Part shown: piece by piece, positions 55,204-64,000 of the stretch
Numbering within the stretch: the stretch's first letter is position 1
Layout: every line of letters starts with the position of its first letter
Assembly (NCBI RefSeq): GCF_002933335.1
Contig: NZ_PDKS01000004.1
Location: 1 to 64,000 of the forward strand
DNA length: 64,000 nt
Source: Candidatus Pantoea edessiphila
GTDB taxonomy: Bacteria > Pseudomonadota > Gammaproteobacteria > Enterobacterales > Enterobacteriaceae
Direction: 5' to 3'
The notes under the pieces: model-generated
Told to the model about the DNA's origin: nothing
Database searches by the model: none
Seen by the model: only the letters and a program-made list of their open reading frames with translations
Made by a program: the position numbers and the translations under genes

Positions 55204-55929
55204 ATGTTAGATATTTCAGTGCTTAATAAAACATCAAAATCAGAATGTGACAAAATATTACTTAAAATAAATGTTCAATTAGAATCCTTTACAGCAGAAG
55301 ATCGCATTATTTGGGCATTAGAAAATTTACCTAGTGTTCATGCATTATCTTCAAGTTTTGGTATTCAATCGGCAGTATGTTTACATTTAGTTACAAGTAT
55401 AAAACCTAATATTCCAGTGATTTTAATAGATACTGGTTACTTATTTTCAGAAACTTATCAATTTATTGATGAATTAGTTGAAAAATTTAAATTAAATTTA
55501 CATATTTTTCGCTCTAACATTTCACCTGCATGGCAAGAAGCACGCTATGGAAAATTATGGCAACAAGGCCTAAAAGGAATTGAAAAATACAACAAAATAA
55601 ACAAAATAAATCCGATGAATAATGCCCTTAGATCTTTAAATATAAATAGCTGGTTTGCGGGTTTACGTAGGAGTCAATCTAAAAGCAGATCTGATTTGTC
55701 TATATTAACAATTCAACGTGATACTTTTAAGATTTTACCAATTATAGACTGGGATAATCGTCAAGTTCATTATTATTTAAAAAAACATCACTTAAAATAT
55801 CACCCTTTATGGGATAAAGGCTACTTATCTTTAGGAGACATTCATACTACTAGCATTTGGGAACCAGGTATGACAGAAGAAGATACTCGATTCTTTGGTA
55901 TAAAACGTGAATGCGGCATTCACGAATGA
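55204..55929 (+). CDS. cysH: phosphoadenosine phosphosulfate reductase CysH
   Basis: CysH reduces PAPS to sulfite and PAP using thioredoxin or glutaredoxin. The 241-aa protein (E. coli 244) has the modified P-loop [10 protein letters not shown], the substrate Arg segment [13 protein letters not shown], and the catalytic C-terminal motif KRECGIHE. It lacks the paired cysteines of the Fe-S (APS-reducing) type, so PAPS and hence CysC are required. Last gene of cysJIH. Confidence 0.96.
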   Translation: MLDISVLNKTSKSECDKILLKINVQLESFTAEDRIIWALENLPSVHALSSSFGIQSAVCLHLVTSIKPNIPVILIDTGYLFSETYQFIDELVEKFKLNLHIFRSNISPAWQEARYGKLWQQGLKGIEKYNKINKINPMNNALRSLNINSWFAGLRRSQSKSRSDLSILTIQRDTFKILPIIDWDNRQVHYYLKKHHLKYHPLWDKGYLSLGDIHTTSIWEPGMTEEDTRFFGIKRECGIHE

Positions 55930-55970
55930 TTAATTTGCTATTAATATAACAACTAAACTATATTCTGTTT

Positions 55971-55996
55971 ATTAATTTTTTTTAAAAATTAATTTT
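55971..55996 (+). terminator. possible terminator of cysJIH
   Basis: Arms 55971-55980 (ATTAATTTTT) and 55984-55993 (AAAAATTAAT) pair perfectly around a TTT loop and are followed by T residues to 55996. It lies 42 bases after the cysH stop codon. The stem is only A and T, so the call is weak. The rest of the cysH-cysG interval (to 56248) shows no gene. Confidence 0.35.
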
Positions 55997-56248
55997 CAAT
56001 GTATTTAATAAAACGTTTAGAACATACTATTTTATTGATTAATATTATTTATGTAGTTAATATTACATTCTACTATTAAGTTTATTTAATGTCAGGGTTA
56101 TTCAATCAAAAATATCTTAAATTACTATTTAATTTATATATTTATTCTATTCAGTAACTAATCATAATAATTCATAATTTAATTGTAATAAATCAGAAGA
56201 GTTATAATTCACTATAACAATAGGTCATTATATGTTATTAAGGTTCAA

Positions 56249-57661
56249 GTGAATTATTTACCTATATTTGCTTATTTATATCACCGACCTGTTTTAGTGA
56301 TTGGTGGAGGCATTGTTGCTAAAAGAAAAATTGAGCAACTATATCGTGCTGGTGCATACATAAAAATTGTTGCTAGTCAAATTTGTAATGAAATAGAGGA
56401 ATTAATAGAACTATATCAAATAGAATGGATATCTACTAAATTTGATCCCATACAGTTAGATAATGTATTTTTAGTAATAGCAGCAACCAATGATGCTATT
56501 CTTAATGAAAACATCTATAAGGAAGCAAATATCAGATTTAAACTGGTTAATGTAGTAGATGACAAATTCAATTGCAATTTCATATTTCCTGCTATCATAG
56601 ATCGTTCACCTGTATTAATAGCAATATCTTCAAGTGGAACATCCCCTATATTAGTAAGAATATTACGAGAAAAATTAGAAGCACTATTGCCGAAAAACAT
56701 AAGTGAAATTGCATTAATAGCTGGTAAATGGCGCAATAAAGTAAAAAAATATTTTTTTTCCTTGTCTGATAGACGTCGTTTTTGGGAACGAATATTTAAC
56801 GGACCATGTATTAATCAAATAATTAAAGGAAATATTAAAAAAGCAAAACTTATTTTACATAATGAATTAAATATTAGACCAAATTATTCAGGAAAAATTA
56901 TTTTAGTAGGAACTGGTCCTGGAGATAGTAATTTGCTAACCCTAAGAGCACTGCAAGTAATGCAGTTAGCAGATGTGGTATTATATGACAATTTAGTCAG
57001 CAAAGAAGTATTAGAATTAGTCCGTAGAGATGCAGAGTTTATCTTTGTTGGTAAAAAATTTGGTTGTCATATTTTTTCACAAAAAGATATTAATACAATT
57101 TTAATTAAATTAGCATTACAAGGGAAATACGTAGTTCGATTAAAAGGAGGAGATCCATTTATTTTTGGACGTGGAGGTGAAGAAATTCAAGCTGCAAAAG
57201 AAGCAGGTGTTCCTTTCCAAGTGGTTCCTGGAATCACAGCAGCAATAGGTGCTACTGTATATGCCGGCATTCCATTGACTCATCGTGATTATGCACATGG
57301 AGTTACATTTATTACAGGTCATGACCATTTAGAAAATATTACTGATTGTGTTTCTCTTATACTTAAAAAACAAACATTAATTATTTATATGGGTATTACA
57401 AAAGCAACAAAAATCAGTAATCTATTAGTTAGTAAAGGTTGTATTAAATCGACACCAATAGCAATTATTAGTAAAGGAACAAGACAAGATCAAAAAGTGT
57501 TGATTGGAACGCTGGAAAAATTAGGATGTTTAGCATCGTGTGTTTCTACTCCAGCATTAATAGTAATTGGAGAAGTTGTCAATCTACATAGTAAGCTTAC
57601 ATGGTTTAATAGTGAAGTAAAATACCAACATCCTAAATCTTGTATTATCAACTTATCCTAA
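56249..57661 (+). CDS. cysG: siroheme synthase CysG (trifunctional)
   Basis: CysG makes siroheme for sulfite reductase from uroporphyrinogen III in three steps. The 470-aa protein (E. coli 457) has the N-terminal dehydrogenase/ferrochelatase domain (MNYLPIFAYL, VIGGGIVAKRKIEQL, NVVDDKFNCNFIFPAIIDRS). The C-terminal methyltransferase domain has GTGPGDSNLLTLRALQ, GGDPFIFGRGGEE, VVPGITAAIGA and YAGIPLTHRDYAHG. The GTG start at 56249 fits the E. coli N terminus. It precedes cysD by 9 bases, so it is the first gene of a cysG-cysD-cysN-cysC unit. E. coli K-12 has cysG elsewhere. Confidence 0.95.
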   Translation: MNYLPIFAYLYHRPVLVIGGGIVAKRKIEQLYRAGAYIKIVASQICNEIEELIELYQIEWISTKFDPIQLDNVFLVIAATNDAILNENIYKEANIRFKLVNVVDDKFNCNFIFPAIIDRSPVLIAISSSGTSPILVRILREKLEALLPKNISEIALIAGKWRNKVKKYFFSLSDRRRFWERIFNGPCINQIIKGNIKKAKLILHNELNIRPNYSGKIILVGTGPGDSNLLTLRALQVMQLADVVLYDNLVSKEVLELVRRDAEFIFVGKKFGCHIFSQKDINTILIKLALQGKYVVRLKGGDPFIFGRGGEEIQAAKEAGVPFQVVPGITAAIGATVYAGIPLTHRDYAHGVTFITGHDHLENITDCVSLILKKQTLIIYMGITKATKISNLLVSKGCIKSTPIAIISKGTRQDQKVLIGTLEKLGCLASCVSTPALIVIGEVVNLHSKLTWFNSEVKYQHPKSCIINLS

Positions 57662-57670
57662 GGTAATGAT

Positions 57671-58579
57671 ATGGACTCTAAGCAACTCAATCATATATAT
57701 CAATTAGAAGCAGAAAGTATTTATATAATCCGAGAAGTTTTAGCAGAATTCACAAATCCAGTAATGATGTACTCCATAGGAAAAGATTCTTCAGTAATGT
57801 TACATTTAGCAAAGAAAGCTTTTTACCCTGCTAACCTTCCATTTCCTTTATTACATATAGACACAGGTTGGAAATTTAACGAAATGTATGATTTTCGTGA
57901 TAATATAGTGAATTCATTGGGAATTGAACTATTAGTTCATCGTAATTTAAAAGGTGTTGAGATGGGTATTGATCCTTTTATCCACGGTAGCACCAAATAT
58001 ACGGATATTATGAAAACAGATGCTCTAAAGCAAGCTTTAAATAAATATAAGTTTGATGCAGCATTTGGTGGAGCACGTCGTGATGAAGAACGTTCTAGAG
58101 CAAAAGAACGTATTTATTCATTTAGAGATCAATTTCATCGATGGGATCCTAAAAATCAACGACCTGAAATTTGGAATAATTATAATGGTCAAGTTAATAA
58201 AGGTGAGAATATTCGTGTGTTTCCTTTGTCAAATTGGACAGAACTAGATATTTGGCAATATATTTTTTTAGAAAAAATTAAAATTGTATCACTTTATTTT
58301 TCAGCAATACGTCCTGTACTAAAAAGAGGAGATATGCTTATTGTGATTAATGATAATCGCATTTCTTTAGAAGAACATGAATTAGTGGAAAAACGTATGG
58401 TACGTTTTCGCACTTTAGGATGCTGGCCTTTAACAGGTGCTGTAGAATCTACAGCACAAACACTAGAAGAAGTTATAGAAGAGATGATGTTATCTAAAAC
58501 AAGTGAACGTAAAGACCGTTTAATTGATATAGATCAATTGAATTCGATGGAACAGAAAAAAAAACAAGGATATTTTTAA
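57671..58579 (+). CDS. cysD: sulfate adenylyltransferase subunit 2 CysD
   Basis: CysD, with CysN, activates sulfate to adenosine phosphosulfate (ATP sulfurylase). The 302-aa protein (E. coli 302) has the PP-loop [58 protein letters not shown] and [11 protein letters not shown]. Everything expected of the family is present. It lies between cysG and cysN with short gaps. Confidence 0.98.
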   Translation: MDSKQLNHIYQLEAESIYIIREVLAEFTNPVMMYSIGKDSSVMLHLAKKAFYPANLPFPLLHIDTGWKFNEMYDFRDNIVNSLGIELLVHRNLKGVEMGIDPFIHGSTKYTDIMKTDALKQALNKYKFDAAFGGARRDEERSRAKERIYSFRDQFHRWDPKNQRPEIWNNYNGQVNKGENIRVFPLSNWTELDIWQYIFLEKIKIVSLYFSAIRPVLKRGDMLIVINDNRISLEEHELVEKRMVRFRTLGCWPLTGAVESTAQTLEEVIEEMMLSKTSERKDRLIDIDQLNSMEQKKKQGYF

Positions 58580-58591
58580 GGAATTGTACAT

Positions 58592-60013
58592 ATGAATAGT
58601 GCAATAGAAAATGTAAATAGTACTATTAAAAAAAATAGTGTTAAAAATTGGTTATTTTTGCGAAAAGATCTGCTACGTTTTCTGACTTGTGGTAATGTAG
58701 ATGATGGTAAAAGCACGCTAATTGGTCGTCTATTGCATGATTGTTGTTATATATATGAAGATCAACTATCATTGCTATATAATGATAGTAAACGTTATGG
58801 AGTTCAAGGTGAAAAACTGAATTTGGCTTTACTTGTTGATGGTCTACAAGCTGAACGTGAACAAGGAATTACTATTGATGTCGCTTATAGATATTTTTCT
58901 ACTGTAAAAAGAAATTTTATAATTGCTGATACCCCAGGACATGATCAGTATACTCGTAATATGGTAACTGGAGCATCAACTTGTCAGTTAGCCGTTATAT
59001 TAATAGATGTTTGTAAGGGCATAGTTCATCAAACTAGACGACATAGTTTTATAGCTGCTTTATTAAATATTAAACATTTAGTAGTAGCCATTAATAAAAT
59101 GGATTTAGTTGATTACAATACTGATATATTTAATAAAGTAAAAAAAGATTTTCTTAATTTTTCAGTAAAATTACCACAGTACATGAAGATTAATTTTGTT
59201 CCTATATCTGCGCTTAGAGGTGATAACGTAGTAACTAAAAGTGCAAAAATGTCTTGGTATAGCGGTCCCACTTTATTAAATATATTAGAAAACACTGATT
59301 TAAAAAATTTAGCAGATAGTCAATTTATGCGTTTTCCTGTGCAATACGTTAATTGTTTTAAAACAGATTTTCGTGGTTATTCTGGCACTATATCTTCTGG
59401 TATCATAAATATTGGTCAACGTATAAAAATTCTACCTGTTGGTCTAGAATCAATTATATCACGTATCGTAACCTTTGACGGTGATTTAGATGAAGCAATT
59501 GCTGGACAAGCTATTACTTTAATTTTAAAAGATGAAATTGATATTAGTAGAGGAGATTTAATTGTAGATATTAATACTAATATCAAACCAGCAAAAACTG
59601 CTCTTGTTAAAGTTGTATGGATGTCAGAAAGACCTATGAGAGTAAATCAGAGTTATTATGCTAAAATAGCTTGTAAAAAAATTGTTATTAATGTAGAAAA
59701 TATAATACATCAAATTAACATAAATTCATTAGAAACATATAAAGTTAATAATTTATCATTAAATAGTATAGGATTAGTAAAAATAAATTTTGAAGAAACT
59801 GTAATTATAGAAACATACAGTGATAATATAGTAACAGGGAGCTTAATTTTTATAGATCGCATGAGTAACGCTACTATGGGAGCAGGTATGATTTATAAAA
59901 GTAAAGTAGGTTTTGAAAATTATCAAGATAAATATAGTAGTTTCGAATTGGAATTAAATGCACTAATTCGTAACCATTTTCCTCATTGGAATATACGTGA
60001 TTTACTATCGTAA
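58592..60013 (+). CDS. cysN: sulfate adenylyltransferase subunit 1 CysN (GTPase)
   Basis: CysN is the EF-Tu-like GTPase that drives sulfate activation by CysD. The 473-aa protein (E. coli 475) has G1 [17 protein letters not shown], the switch region [17 protein letters not shown]3 [12 protein letters not shown] and G4 NKMDLVD. The beta-barrel domains ([24 protein letters not shown]) follow. It is not fused to an APS kinase domain; cysC follows as a separate gene after 8 bases. Confidence 0.97.
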   Translation: MNSAIENVNSTIKKNSVKNWLFLRKDLLRFLTCGNVDDGKSTLIGRLLHDCCYIYEDQLSLLYNDSKRYGVQGEKLNLALLVDGLQAEREQGITIDVAYRYFSTVKRNFIIADTPGHDQYTRNMVTGASTCQLAVILIDVCKGIVHQTRRHSFIAALLNIKHLVVAINKMDLVDYNTDIFNKVKKDFLNFSVKLPQYMKINFVPISALRGDNVVTKSAKMSWYSGPTLLNILENTDLKNLADSQFMRFPVQYVNCFKTDFRGYSGTISSGIINIGQRIKILPVGLESIISRIVTFDGDLDEAIAGQAITLILKDEIDISRGDLIVDINTNIKPAKTALVKVVWMSERPMRVNQSYYAKIACKKIVINVENIIHQININSLETYKVNNLSLNSIGLVKINFEETVIIETYSDNIVTGSLIFIDRMSNATMGAGMIYKSKVGFENYQDKYSSFELELNALIRNHFPHWNIRDLLS

Positions 60014-60021
60014 TTAAAATA

Positions 60022-60621
60022 ATGCAATATAAAAATATAATTTGGCATCAACATTTTATTACACAAAAATTAAGAGAACAGAAAAACAAACATAAAGGTG
60101 TTGTATTATGGTTTACTGGTTTATCTGGTTCAGGTAAATCTACTGTTGCAGGATTTTTAGAACAAAAATTATATCATATGAATATTAATACTTACCTGTT
60201 GGATGGTGATAATTTGCGTCATGGATTATGCAGTGATTTAAGTTTTAGTAATTTAGACCGTAAAGAAAATATACGTCGGATAGGTGAAGTAGCAAAACTA
60301 ATGGTAGATGCTGGTTTATTAGTAATGACTGCATTTATTTCTCCTAATCGATATGAACGGAGAATGGTACGAAAACTATTTAATAATGATCGATTTGTTG
60401 AAGTATTTATTAATACTCCTTTAAGTATTTGTGAGTCCAGAGATCCCAAAGGTTTATATAAAAAAGCCCGTTCTGGAAAATTATGTAATTTTACCGGCAT
60501 TGATAGTCATTATGAAATTCCAGAAAAACCAGACATCAAGTTAAACGGCGAAGAGTCAATTAATCAATTAGTTGATAATTTATTAAATTTCCTTATAGAA
60601 AGAAATATTATAAATGTTTGA
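60022..60621 (+). CDS. cysC: adenylylsulfate kinase CysC
   Basis: CysC phosphorylates APS to PAPS, the substrate of CysH. The 199-aa protein (E. coli 201) has the P-loop [14 protein letters not shown], the APS-binding [11 protein letters not shown], the phosphoserine-type segment [11 protein letters not shown], and the lid region [18 protein letters not shown]. It is the last gene of the cysGDNC unit. A 9-bp inverted repeat (60621-60629 with 60640-60648) starts at its stop codon but lacks a T-run. Confidence 0.97.
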   Translation: MQYKNIIWHQHFITQKLREQKNKHKGVVLWFTGLSGSGKSTVAGFLEQKLYHMNINTYLLDGDNLRHGLCSDLSFSNLDRKENIRRIGEVAKLMVDAGLLVMTAFISPNRYERRMVRKLFNNDRFVEVFINTPLSICESRDPKGLYKKARSGKLCNFTGIDSHYEIPEKPDIKLNGEESINQLVDNLLNFLIERNIINV

Positions 60622-60764
60622 TTTAATTGGAAATTATTGCAATTAAATTAATTATGCTATGCATTATTGTAAGTATAATTATGTTTATAATATTTTAAAT
60701 ATTAATAGTAATTAATTAAATTTTTTATTAATATAATAAATACAAAAATTATTTAATATTGATT

Positions 60765-61466
60765 ATGAACAGTTTATGTATTAAACAAAATATAGTCGCT
60801 ATAGTACCAGCTGCCGGTATTGGCAAACGCATGAAAATATCAATTCCTAAACAATATCTAATTGTTGGTAAACAAACTATTATTGAGCACTGTATTTCAA
60901 ATTTACTTTCTAACTCTTATATTAAGCATATCATTGTTGCTTTAAATGTTAATGATAGATATTTTTCCAAACTGCCTATAGCACATGATAATAGAATAAC
61001 ATGTGTTACGGGAGGAGCAACTAGAGCACAATCAGTATTATCAGCATTAAAAGCTGTATATAACTCAAATTGGGTCATAATACATGATGCATCAAGGCCT
61101 TGTTTACATAAAGAAGATTTAAATCGTTTAATAAAAATACGTGAAAAAAGTAATATAGGAGGTATATTAGCTGTTCCTGTAATCGACACTATTAAGATTA
61201 GTAATAATAGAAAAACAATTATAAAAAAAACAGTAGAACGCGATAACCTTTGGCGTGCTATGACACCACAGTTTTTTTATTATCCTTTAATAGTCTCTTG
61301 TATGACAGTAGTTATACAAAAAGGTATAAATATTACAGATGAATCTTCAGCTTTAGAATTATGTGGTTATTATCCTATCTTAATACAAGGACGTAATGAT
61401 AATATCAAAGTTACTTATCCTGAAGATCTCTTGCTTACAGAAATTTATCTAAATAAAAGTGGTTAG
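60765..61466 (+). CDS. ispD: 2-C-methyl-D-erythritol 4-phosphate cytidylyltransferase
   Basis: IspD makes CDP-methylerythritol in the non-mevalonate isoprenoid pathway. The 233-aa protein (E. coli 236) has IVPAAGIGKRMKISIPKQYL (CTP binding), VTGGATRAQSVLSAL, IIHDASRPCL, and TDESSALELCGY. ATG 60765 fits the E. coli start better than the in-frame TTG at 60759. ftsB, which precedes ispD in E. coli, is absent. ispF follows 11 bases later. Confidence 0.96.
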   Translation: MNSLCIKQNIVAIVPAAGIGKRMKISIPKQYLIVGKQTIIEHCISNLLSNSYIKHIIVALNVNDRYFSKLPIAHDNRITCVTGGATRAQSVLSALKAVYNSNWVIIHDASRPCLHKEDLNRLIKIREKSNIGGILAVPVIDTIKISNNRKTIIKKTVERDNLWRAMTPQFFYYPLIVSCMTVVIQKGINITDESSALELCGYYPILIQGRNDNIKVTYPEDLLLTEIYLNKSG

Positions 61467-61477
61467 GATATTAAATA

Positions 61478-61954
61478 ATGCGTATTGGACATGGTTTTGA
61501 TGTACATGCTTTTGGTAGTATTAATCCTCTTATTCTTGGCGGAGTAGTTATCCCTTTTAAGTACGGTTTAACAGCCTACTCTGATGGAGATGTGGTTATA
61601 CATGCTCTTATTGATGCTTTCTTAGGTGCAGCAGCTATGGGTGATATAGGAACTTTATTTCCCGATAATAGTCCTATTTTTAAAAACGTAAATAGTTTTC
61701 ATTTGTTAAATGAAGTATGGAAAGATATAGTTTTAAAGGATTATTCTTTGGGCAATATAGATCTGACGATCTTGGCACAAAATCCAAAACTTGCCCCATA
61801 TTTAAAACAAATGCATATTAATATCTCTAAAAATCTTAATTGTCAAATAAATAAAATCAATATAAAATCTACTACAACTGAAAAATTAGGATTTATCGGA
61901 CGCGGAGAAGGCATTGCATGTCACGCTGTGGTATTGCTATTAAGCAATAATTAA
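61478..61954 (+). CDS. ispF: 2-C-methyl-D-erythritol 2,4-cyclodiphosphate synthase
   Basis: IspF cyclises the IspE product to MEcPP in the same isoprenoid pathway. The 158-aa protein (E. coli 159) starts [13 protein letters not shown], holding the zinc Asp8/His10. It has the third ligand in [24 protein letters not shown], and [24 protein letters not shown] at the end. It is the second gene of an ispDF pair; truD, surE and pcm, which follow in E. coli, are missing. Confidence 0.97.
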   Translation: MRIGHGFDVHAFGSINPLILGGVVIPFKYGLTAYSDGDVVIHALIDAFLGAAAMGDIGTLFPDNSPIFKNVNSFHLLNEVWKDIVLKDYSLGNIDLTILAQNPKLAPYLKQMHINISKNLNCQINKINIKSTTTEKLGFIGRGEGIACHAVVLLLSNN

Positions 61955-62153
61955 TTTTATTGAAAGATGAGCTAACTATAAAAATCATAATCCACAATCT
62001 ATATTCAAACAAATATCCCTTTCAATTTATTTTGCTTGTTTAATAAATTATGTTTTACATATAAAACATTTATTAAATAACACAACCAAAAATATTATAT
62101 TAATTATTAAATATAATAAAATCATACACTAATTGGTAATGTCACGTAATAGT

Positions 62154-62202
62154 TACAACATATTAGTTTTGAATAGCTTTTATTAAAAACTAATATGTTG
62201 TA
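62154..62202. repeat. 17-bp perfect inverted repeat between ispF and rpoS
   Basis: Arms 62154-62170 and 62186-62202 are perfect reverse complements separated by 15 bases. The element lies 200 bases after ispF and about 445 bases before rpoS. There is no immediate T-run. It could end ispDF transcription, fold in a long rpoS leader, or be a protein-binding site. The remainder of 61955-62532 has no recognised gene. Confidence 0.85.
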
Positions 62203-62532
62203 GAATAAAATAGGTGATTTATTAAAATTCAAAATATTGATATAATTCTTCCAATTATACAATAATAGTTATTTTAATTATAAAAAAAAGGTAAATAAAG
62301 AATTTTATTTATATAAATAAGATTACACATTGTTAAATATAATTATTTAAATATAACAATATTTTTAACATATGTTGCGTAAATCAATAATTGATATTTT
62401 GAGTGATTTGATTTCATAAAATGTTAAAAATAATTATTTACATATTTGTCTTTATAAAATATATTTTGGTTTGCAAAAACACGTAAGTAAAAGCACCAAA
62501 TATATTACTAATATAAATTATATAAATAGTAT

Positions 62533-62595
62533 TTTAAAATTCGTTGTTTATAAGGAACAATTTGCAACCGTTGTAGAATAATATTACAACAATAA
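62533..62595 (+). pseudogene. nlpD: relic of the nlpD 3' end upstream of rpoS
   Basis: In one frame the region reads FKIRCL, stop, GTICNRCRIILQQ, stop (TAA at 62593). The E. coli NlpD end is FEIRYKGKSVNPLRYLPQR, stop. Matching F-x-I-R, T/S-I/V, N, R, I/L and Q in order, together with the position just before rpoS, indicate an nlpD relic. In E. coli the main rpoS promoter lies inside nlpD. The match is short, so confidence is moderate. Confidence 0.5.
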
Positions 62596-62646
62596 TATAG
62601 GCTGGAGGGGGGTCGTTTTGCTTTGAGATCACAGGTAGGACCAAGT

Positions 62647-63636
62647 ATGAATTATGATATACTGAAATTGAATAAAATACATGAAAATATGGATTTTAAA
62701 GAATGTAAAAATGAATTTTTTCACGGTAATGATTTTATAGAAACGGATCTGGGAGATGATAATATTGTAGAAGAAGAAATATTGCCAGGAACTACTCAAC
62801 GAATTTTGGATGCTACACAATTATACCTTGGTGAAATTGGGTATTCTCCTTTGTTAACAGCTGAAGAAGAGATTTTTTTTGCTCGCCGCGCATTAAAAGG
62901 TGATATTATTTCTCGAAAGCGCATGATAGAAAGTAATTTGCGTTTAGTAGTAAAAATTGCTCGTCGTTATAGCAATAGAGGTATGGCATTATTAGACTTA
63001 ATTGAAGAAGGGAATCTTGGATTAATTAGAGCTGTAGAAAAGTTTGATCCAGAACGAGGTTTTCGTTTTTCCACTTATTCTACTTGGTGGATTCGTCAGA
63101 CTATAGAACGAGCTATTATGAACCAAACTCGTACTATTCGTTTACCTATCCACATTATGAAAGAACTAAATGTTTATTTGCGTACTGCTCGCGAACTTTC
63201 TCATAAACTTGATCATGAACCAAGTGCAGAAGAAATAGCAGAAAAATTAGATAAACCTGTTGATGATGTAAACCGTATGTTAAAACTTAATGAACATATC
63301 ACTTCAGTTGATATGCCTCTAGGTATAGATTCTGAAAAAGCCTTGTTGGATGTTTTGGCAGATGAGAAAGATGAAGGTCCTGAAAATGCTACACAAGATG
63401 ATGACATGAAGAAAAGCATCATTAAATGGTTATTTGAATTAAGCATAAAGCAAAGAGAAGTATTATCACGTCGATTTGGTTTATTAGGTTATGATGCAGC
63501 TACTCTAGAAGATGTTGGACGTGAGATTGGATTAACTCGAGAGCGAGTACGTCAAATTCAAGTCGAAGGATTAAGAAGATTGCGTGAGATTTTGCAATCT
63601 CACGGTTTAAATATTGAGGCTTTATTTTGTAAATAG
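62647..63636 (+). CDS. rpoS: RNA polymerase sigma factor RpoS (sigma-38)
   Basis: RpoS is the stationary-phase and general stress sigma factor. The ~329-aa protein (E. coli 330) is near-identical in the conserved regions: region 1.2/2 ([50 protein letters not shown]), region 3 ([20 protein letters not shown]), and the region 4 helix-turn-helix ([20 protein letters not shown]). ATG 62647 is chosen because the preceding bases GATCACAGGTAGGA match the E. coli rpoS leader and its ribosome site. The open frame upstream to TTG 62623 is leader. Only the acidic N-terminal ~45 residues have diverged. Target promoters cannot be read from this window. Confidence 0.96.
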   Translation: MNYDILKLNKIHENMDFKECKNEFFHGNDFIETDLGDDNIVEEEILPGTTQRILDATQLYLGEIGYSPLLTAEEEIFFARRALKGDIISRKRMIESNLRLVVKIARRYSNRGMALLDLIEEGNLGLIRAVEKFDPERGFRFSTYSTWWIRQTIERAIMNQTRTIRLPIHIMKELNVYLRTARELSHKLDHEPSAEEIAEKLDKPVDDVNRMLKLNEHITSVDMPLGIDSEKALLDVLADEKDEGPENATQDDDMKKSIIKWLFELSIKQREVLSRRFGLLGYDAATLEDVGREIGLTRERVRQIQVEGLRRLREILQSHGLNIEALFCK

Positions 63637-63675
63637 CATGATCATTTTATTATCAATCTATGAAAATAAAATTTG

Positions 63676-64000
63676 TTAGCTTTGTATTGACTTTAAAATA
63701 TATATTAAATCAATAGCTTCGCGTGGTGTTAGATTATCCGGATCTATTTTTTTGATAATATTCTTTATAAGAGATATGTTTTGTTCTATTGGTGGTGCTA
63801 GCACAAAATCATTTGTAGCTGAGTTAGAGCGAAAATGACGATTTTCTATCTCTAACTCATTTAATTTTTTTTTTGCTAAATTAATAACTTCTTTGGGAAC
63901 GCCAGCTAGTAAAGCGACAGAAAAACCATGACTTTTATTCATACTTCCAATTTTAACAGTATGCATAAATGCTATGTTGTCTTCTTGTTCTATTGCATCA
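63676..64000 (-). CDS. mutS: DNA mismatch repair protein MutS, C-terminal end (continues beyond window)
   Basis: MutS recognises mismatches and starts repair with MutL and MutH. Only the last ~108 codons are in the window. The reading continues through the right edge (DAIEQEDNIAFMHTV), matching E. coli LDALEHGDTIAFMHSV, then FSVALLAGVPKEVINLAKKKL, and ends with DPDNLTPREAIDLIYILKS, the C-terminal helix region. It converges on rpoS, as in E. coli. With mutH at 34804-35478 this implies a retained mismatch repair system. Confidence 0.95.
   Translation of the reverse strand, partial: DAIEQEDNIAFMHTVKIGSMNKSHGFSVALLAGVPKEVINLAKKKLNELEIENRHFRSNSATNDFVLAPPIEQNISLIKNIIKKIDPDNLTPREAIDLIYILKSIQS

Noticed and set aside
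60219-60500. Minus-strand open frame of 93 codons
   Set aside because: It is antisense to conserved cysC coding sequence and has no family resemblance.

Overview
The window is a very AT-rich stretch of a reduced gammaproteobacterial chromosome. Almost every gene is a recognisable shortened orthologue of an Enterobacterales gene. Blocks of E. coli gene order survive (5S-mobA-dsbA-polA-engB; epd-pgk-fbaA-mscS; recJ-prfB-lysS; lgt-thyA-recC-recB/argA; pyrG-eno; cysJIH and cysDNC-ispD-ispF-rpoS/mutS), separated by lost genes and AT-rich relics. With the retained lysine, arginine, serine and sulfur pathways, this fits an obligate insect endosymbiont, most like the ant symbiont Blochmannia. The genus is inferred from gene content and synteny, not proved. 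No phage, transposon or CRISPR sequence was seen.

Layout. 1-4.8 kb: 3' end of a 5S rRNA, mobA, dsbA, a polA gene split into two ORFs, and engB. 5.3-10.5 kb: typA, recG, rpoZ, gmk, with spoT and trmH missing. 10.5-16 kb: a perfect 48-bp palindrome, prlC, pitA, metK. 16.5-25.7 kb: central carbon genes (tktA, epd, pgk, fbaA), mscS, rpiA, serA, fau. 26-37.6 kb: pepP, ygfZ, recJ, prfB with its programmed frameshift, lysS, lysA, mutH, lgt, thyA. 37.8-46 kb: recC, a recB cut off after its helicase part with the nuclease domain decaying behind it, argA, initiator tRNA. 46.3-51.7 kb: queF, pyrG, eno, and relics that I read as queE and queD. 51.7-60.6 kb: complete assimilatory sulfate reduction (cysJIH, cysG, cysDNC). 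60.8-64 kb: ispD, ispF, an nlpD relic, intact rpoS, and the 3' end of mutS.

How it works together. The cys block carries sulfate to sulfide (CysDN, CysC, CysH, CysJI) and makes the siroheme that CysI needs (CysG). SerA begins the serine route that would accept the sulfide, and MetK uses methionine. Tkt, Epd, Pgk, Fba, Rpi and Eno serve glycolysis, the pentose phosphate pathway and vitamin B6 supply. ArgA and LysA are committed amino-acid enzymes.

DNA repair is the most disturbed system. Pol I is in two pieces and its proofreading site has lost most metal ligands. RecBCD is reduced to RecC plus a nuclease-less RecB with no recD. RecG, RecJ, MutH and the visible end of MutS look intact. The best leads are the polA fission and exonuclease decay, the RecB nuclease decay, an orphaned queF beside dead queD/queE, the 48-bp palindrome, and rpoS kept with its leader although nlpD has decayed.
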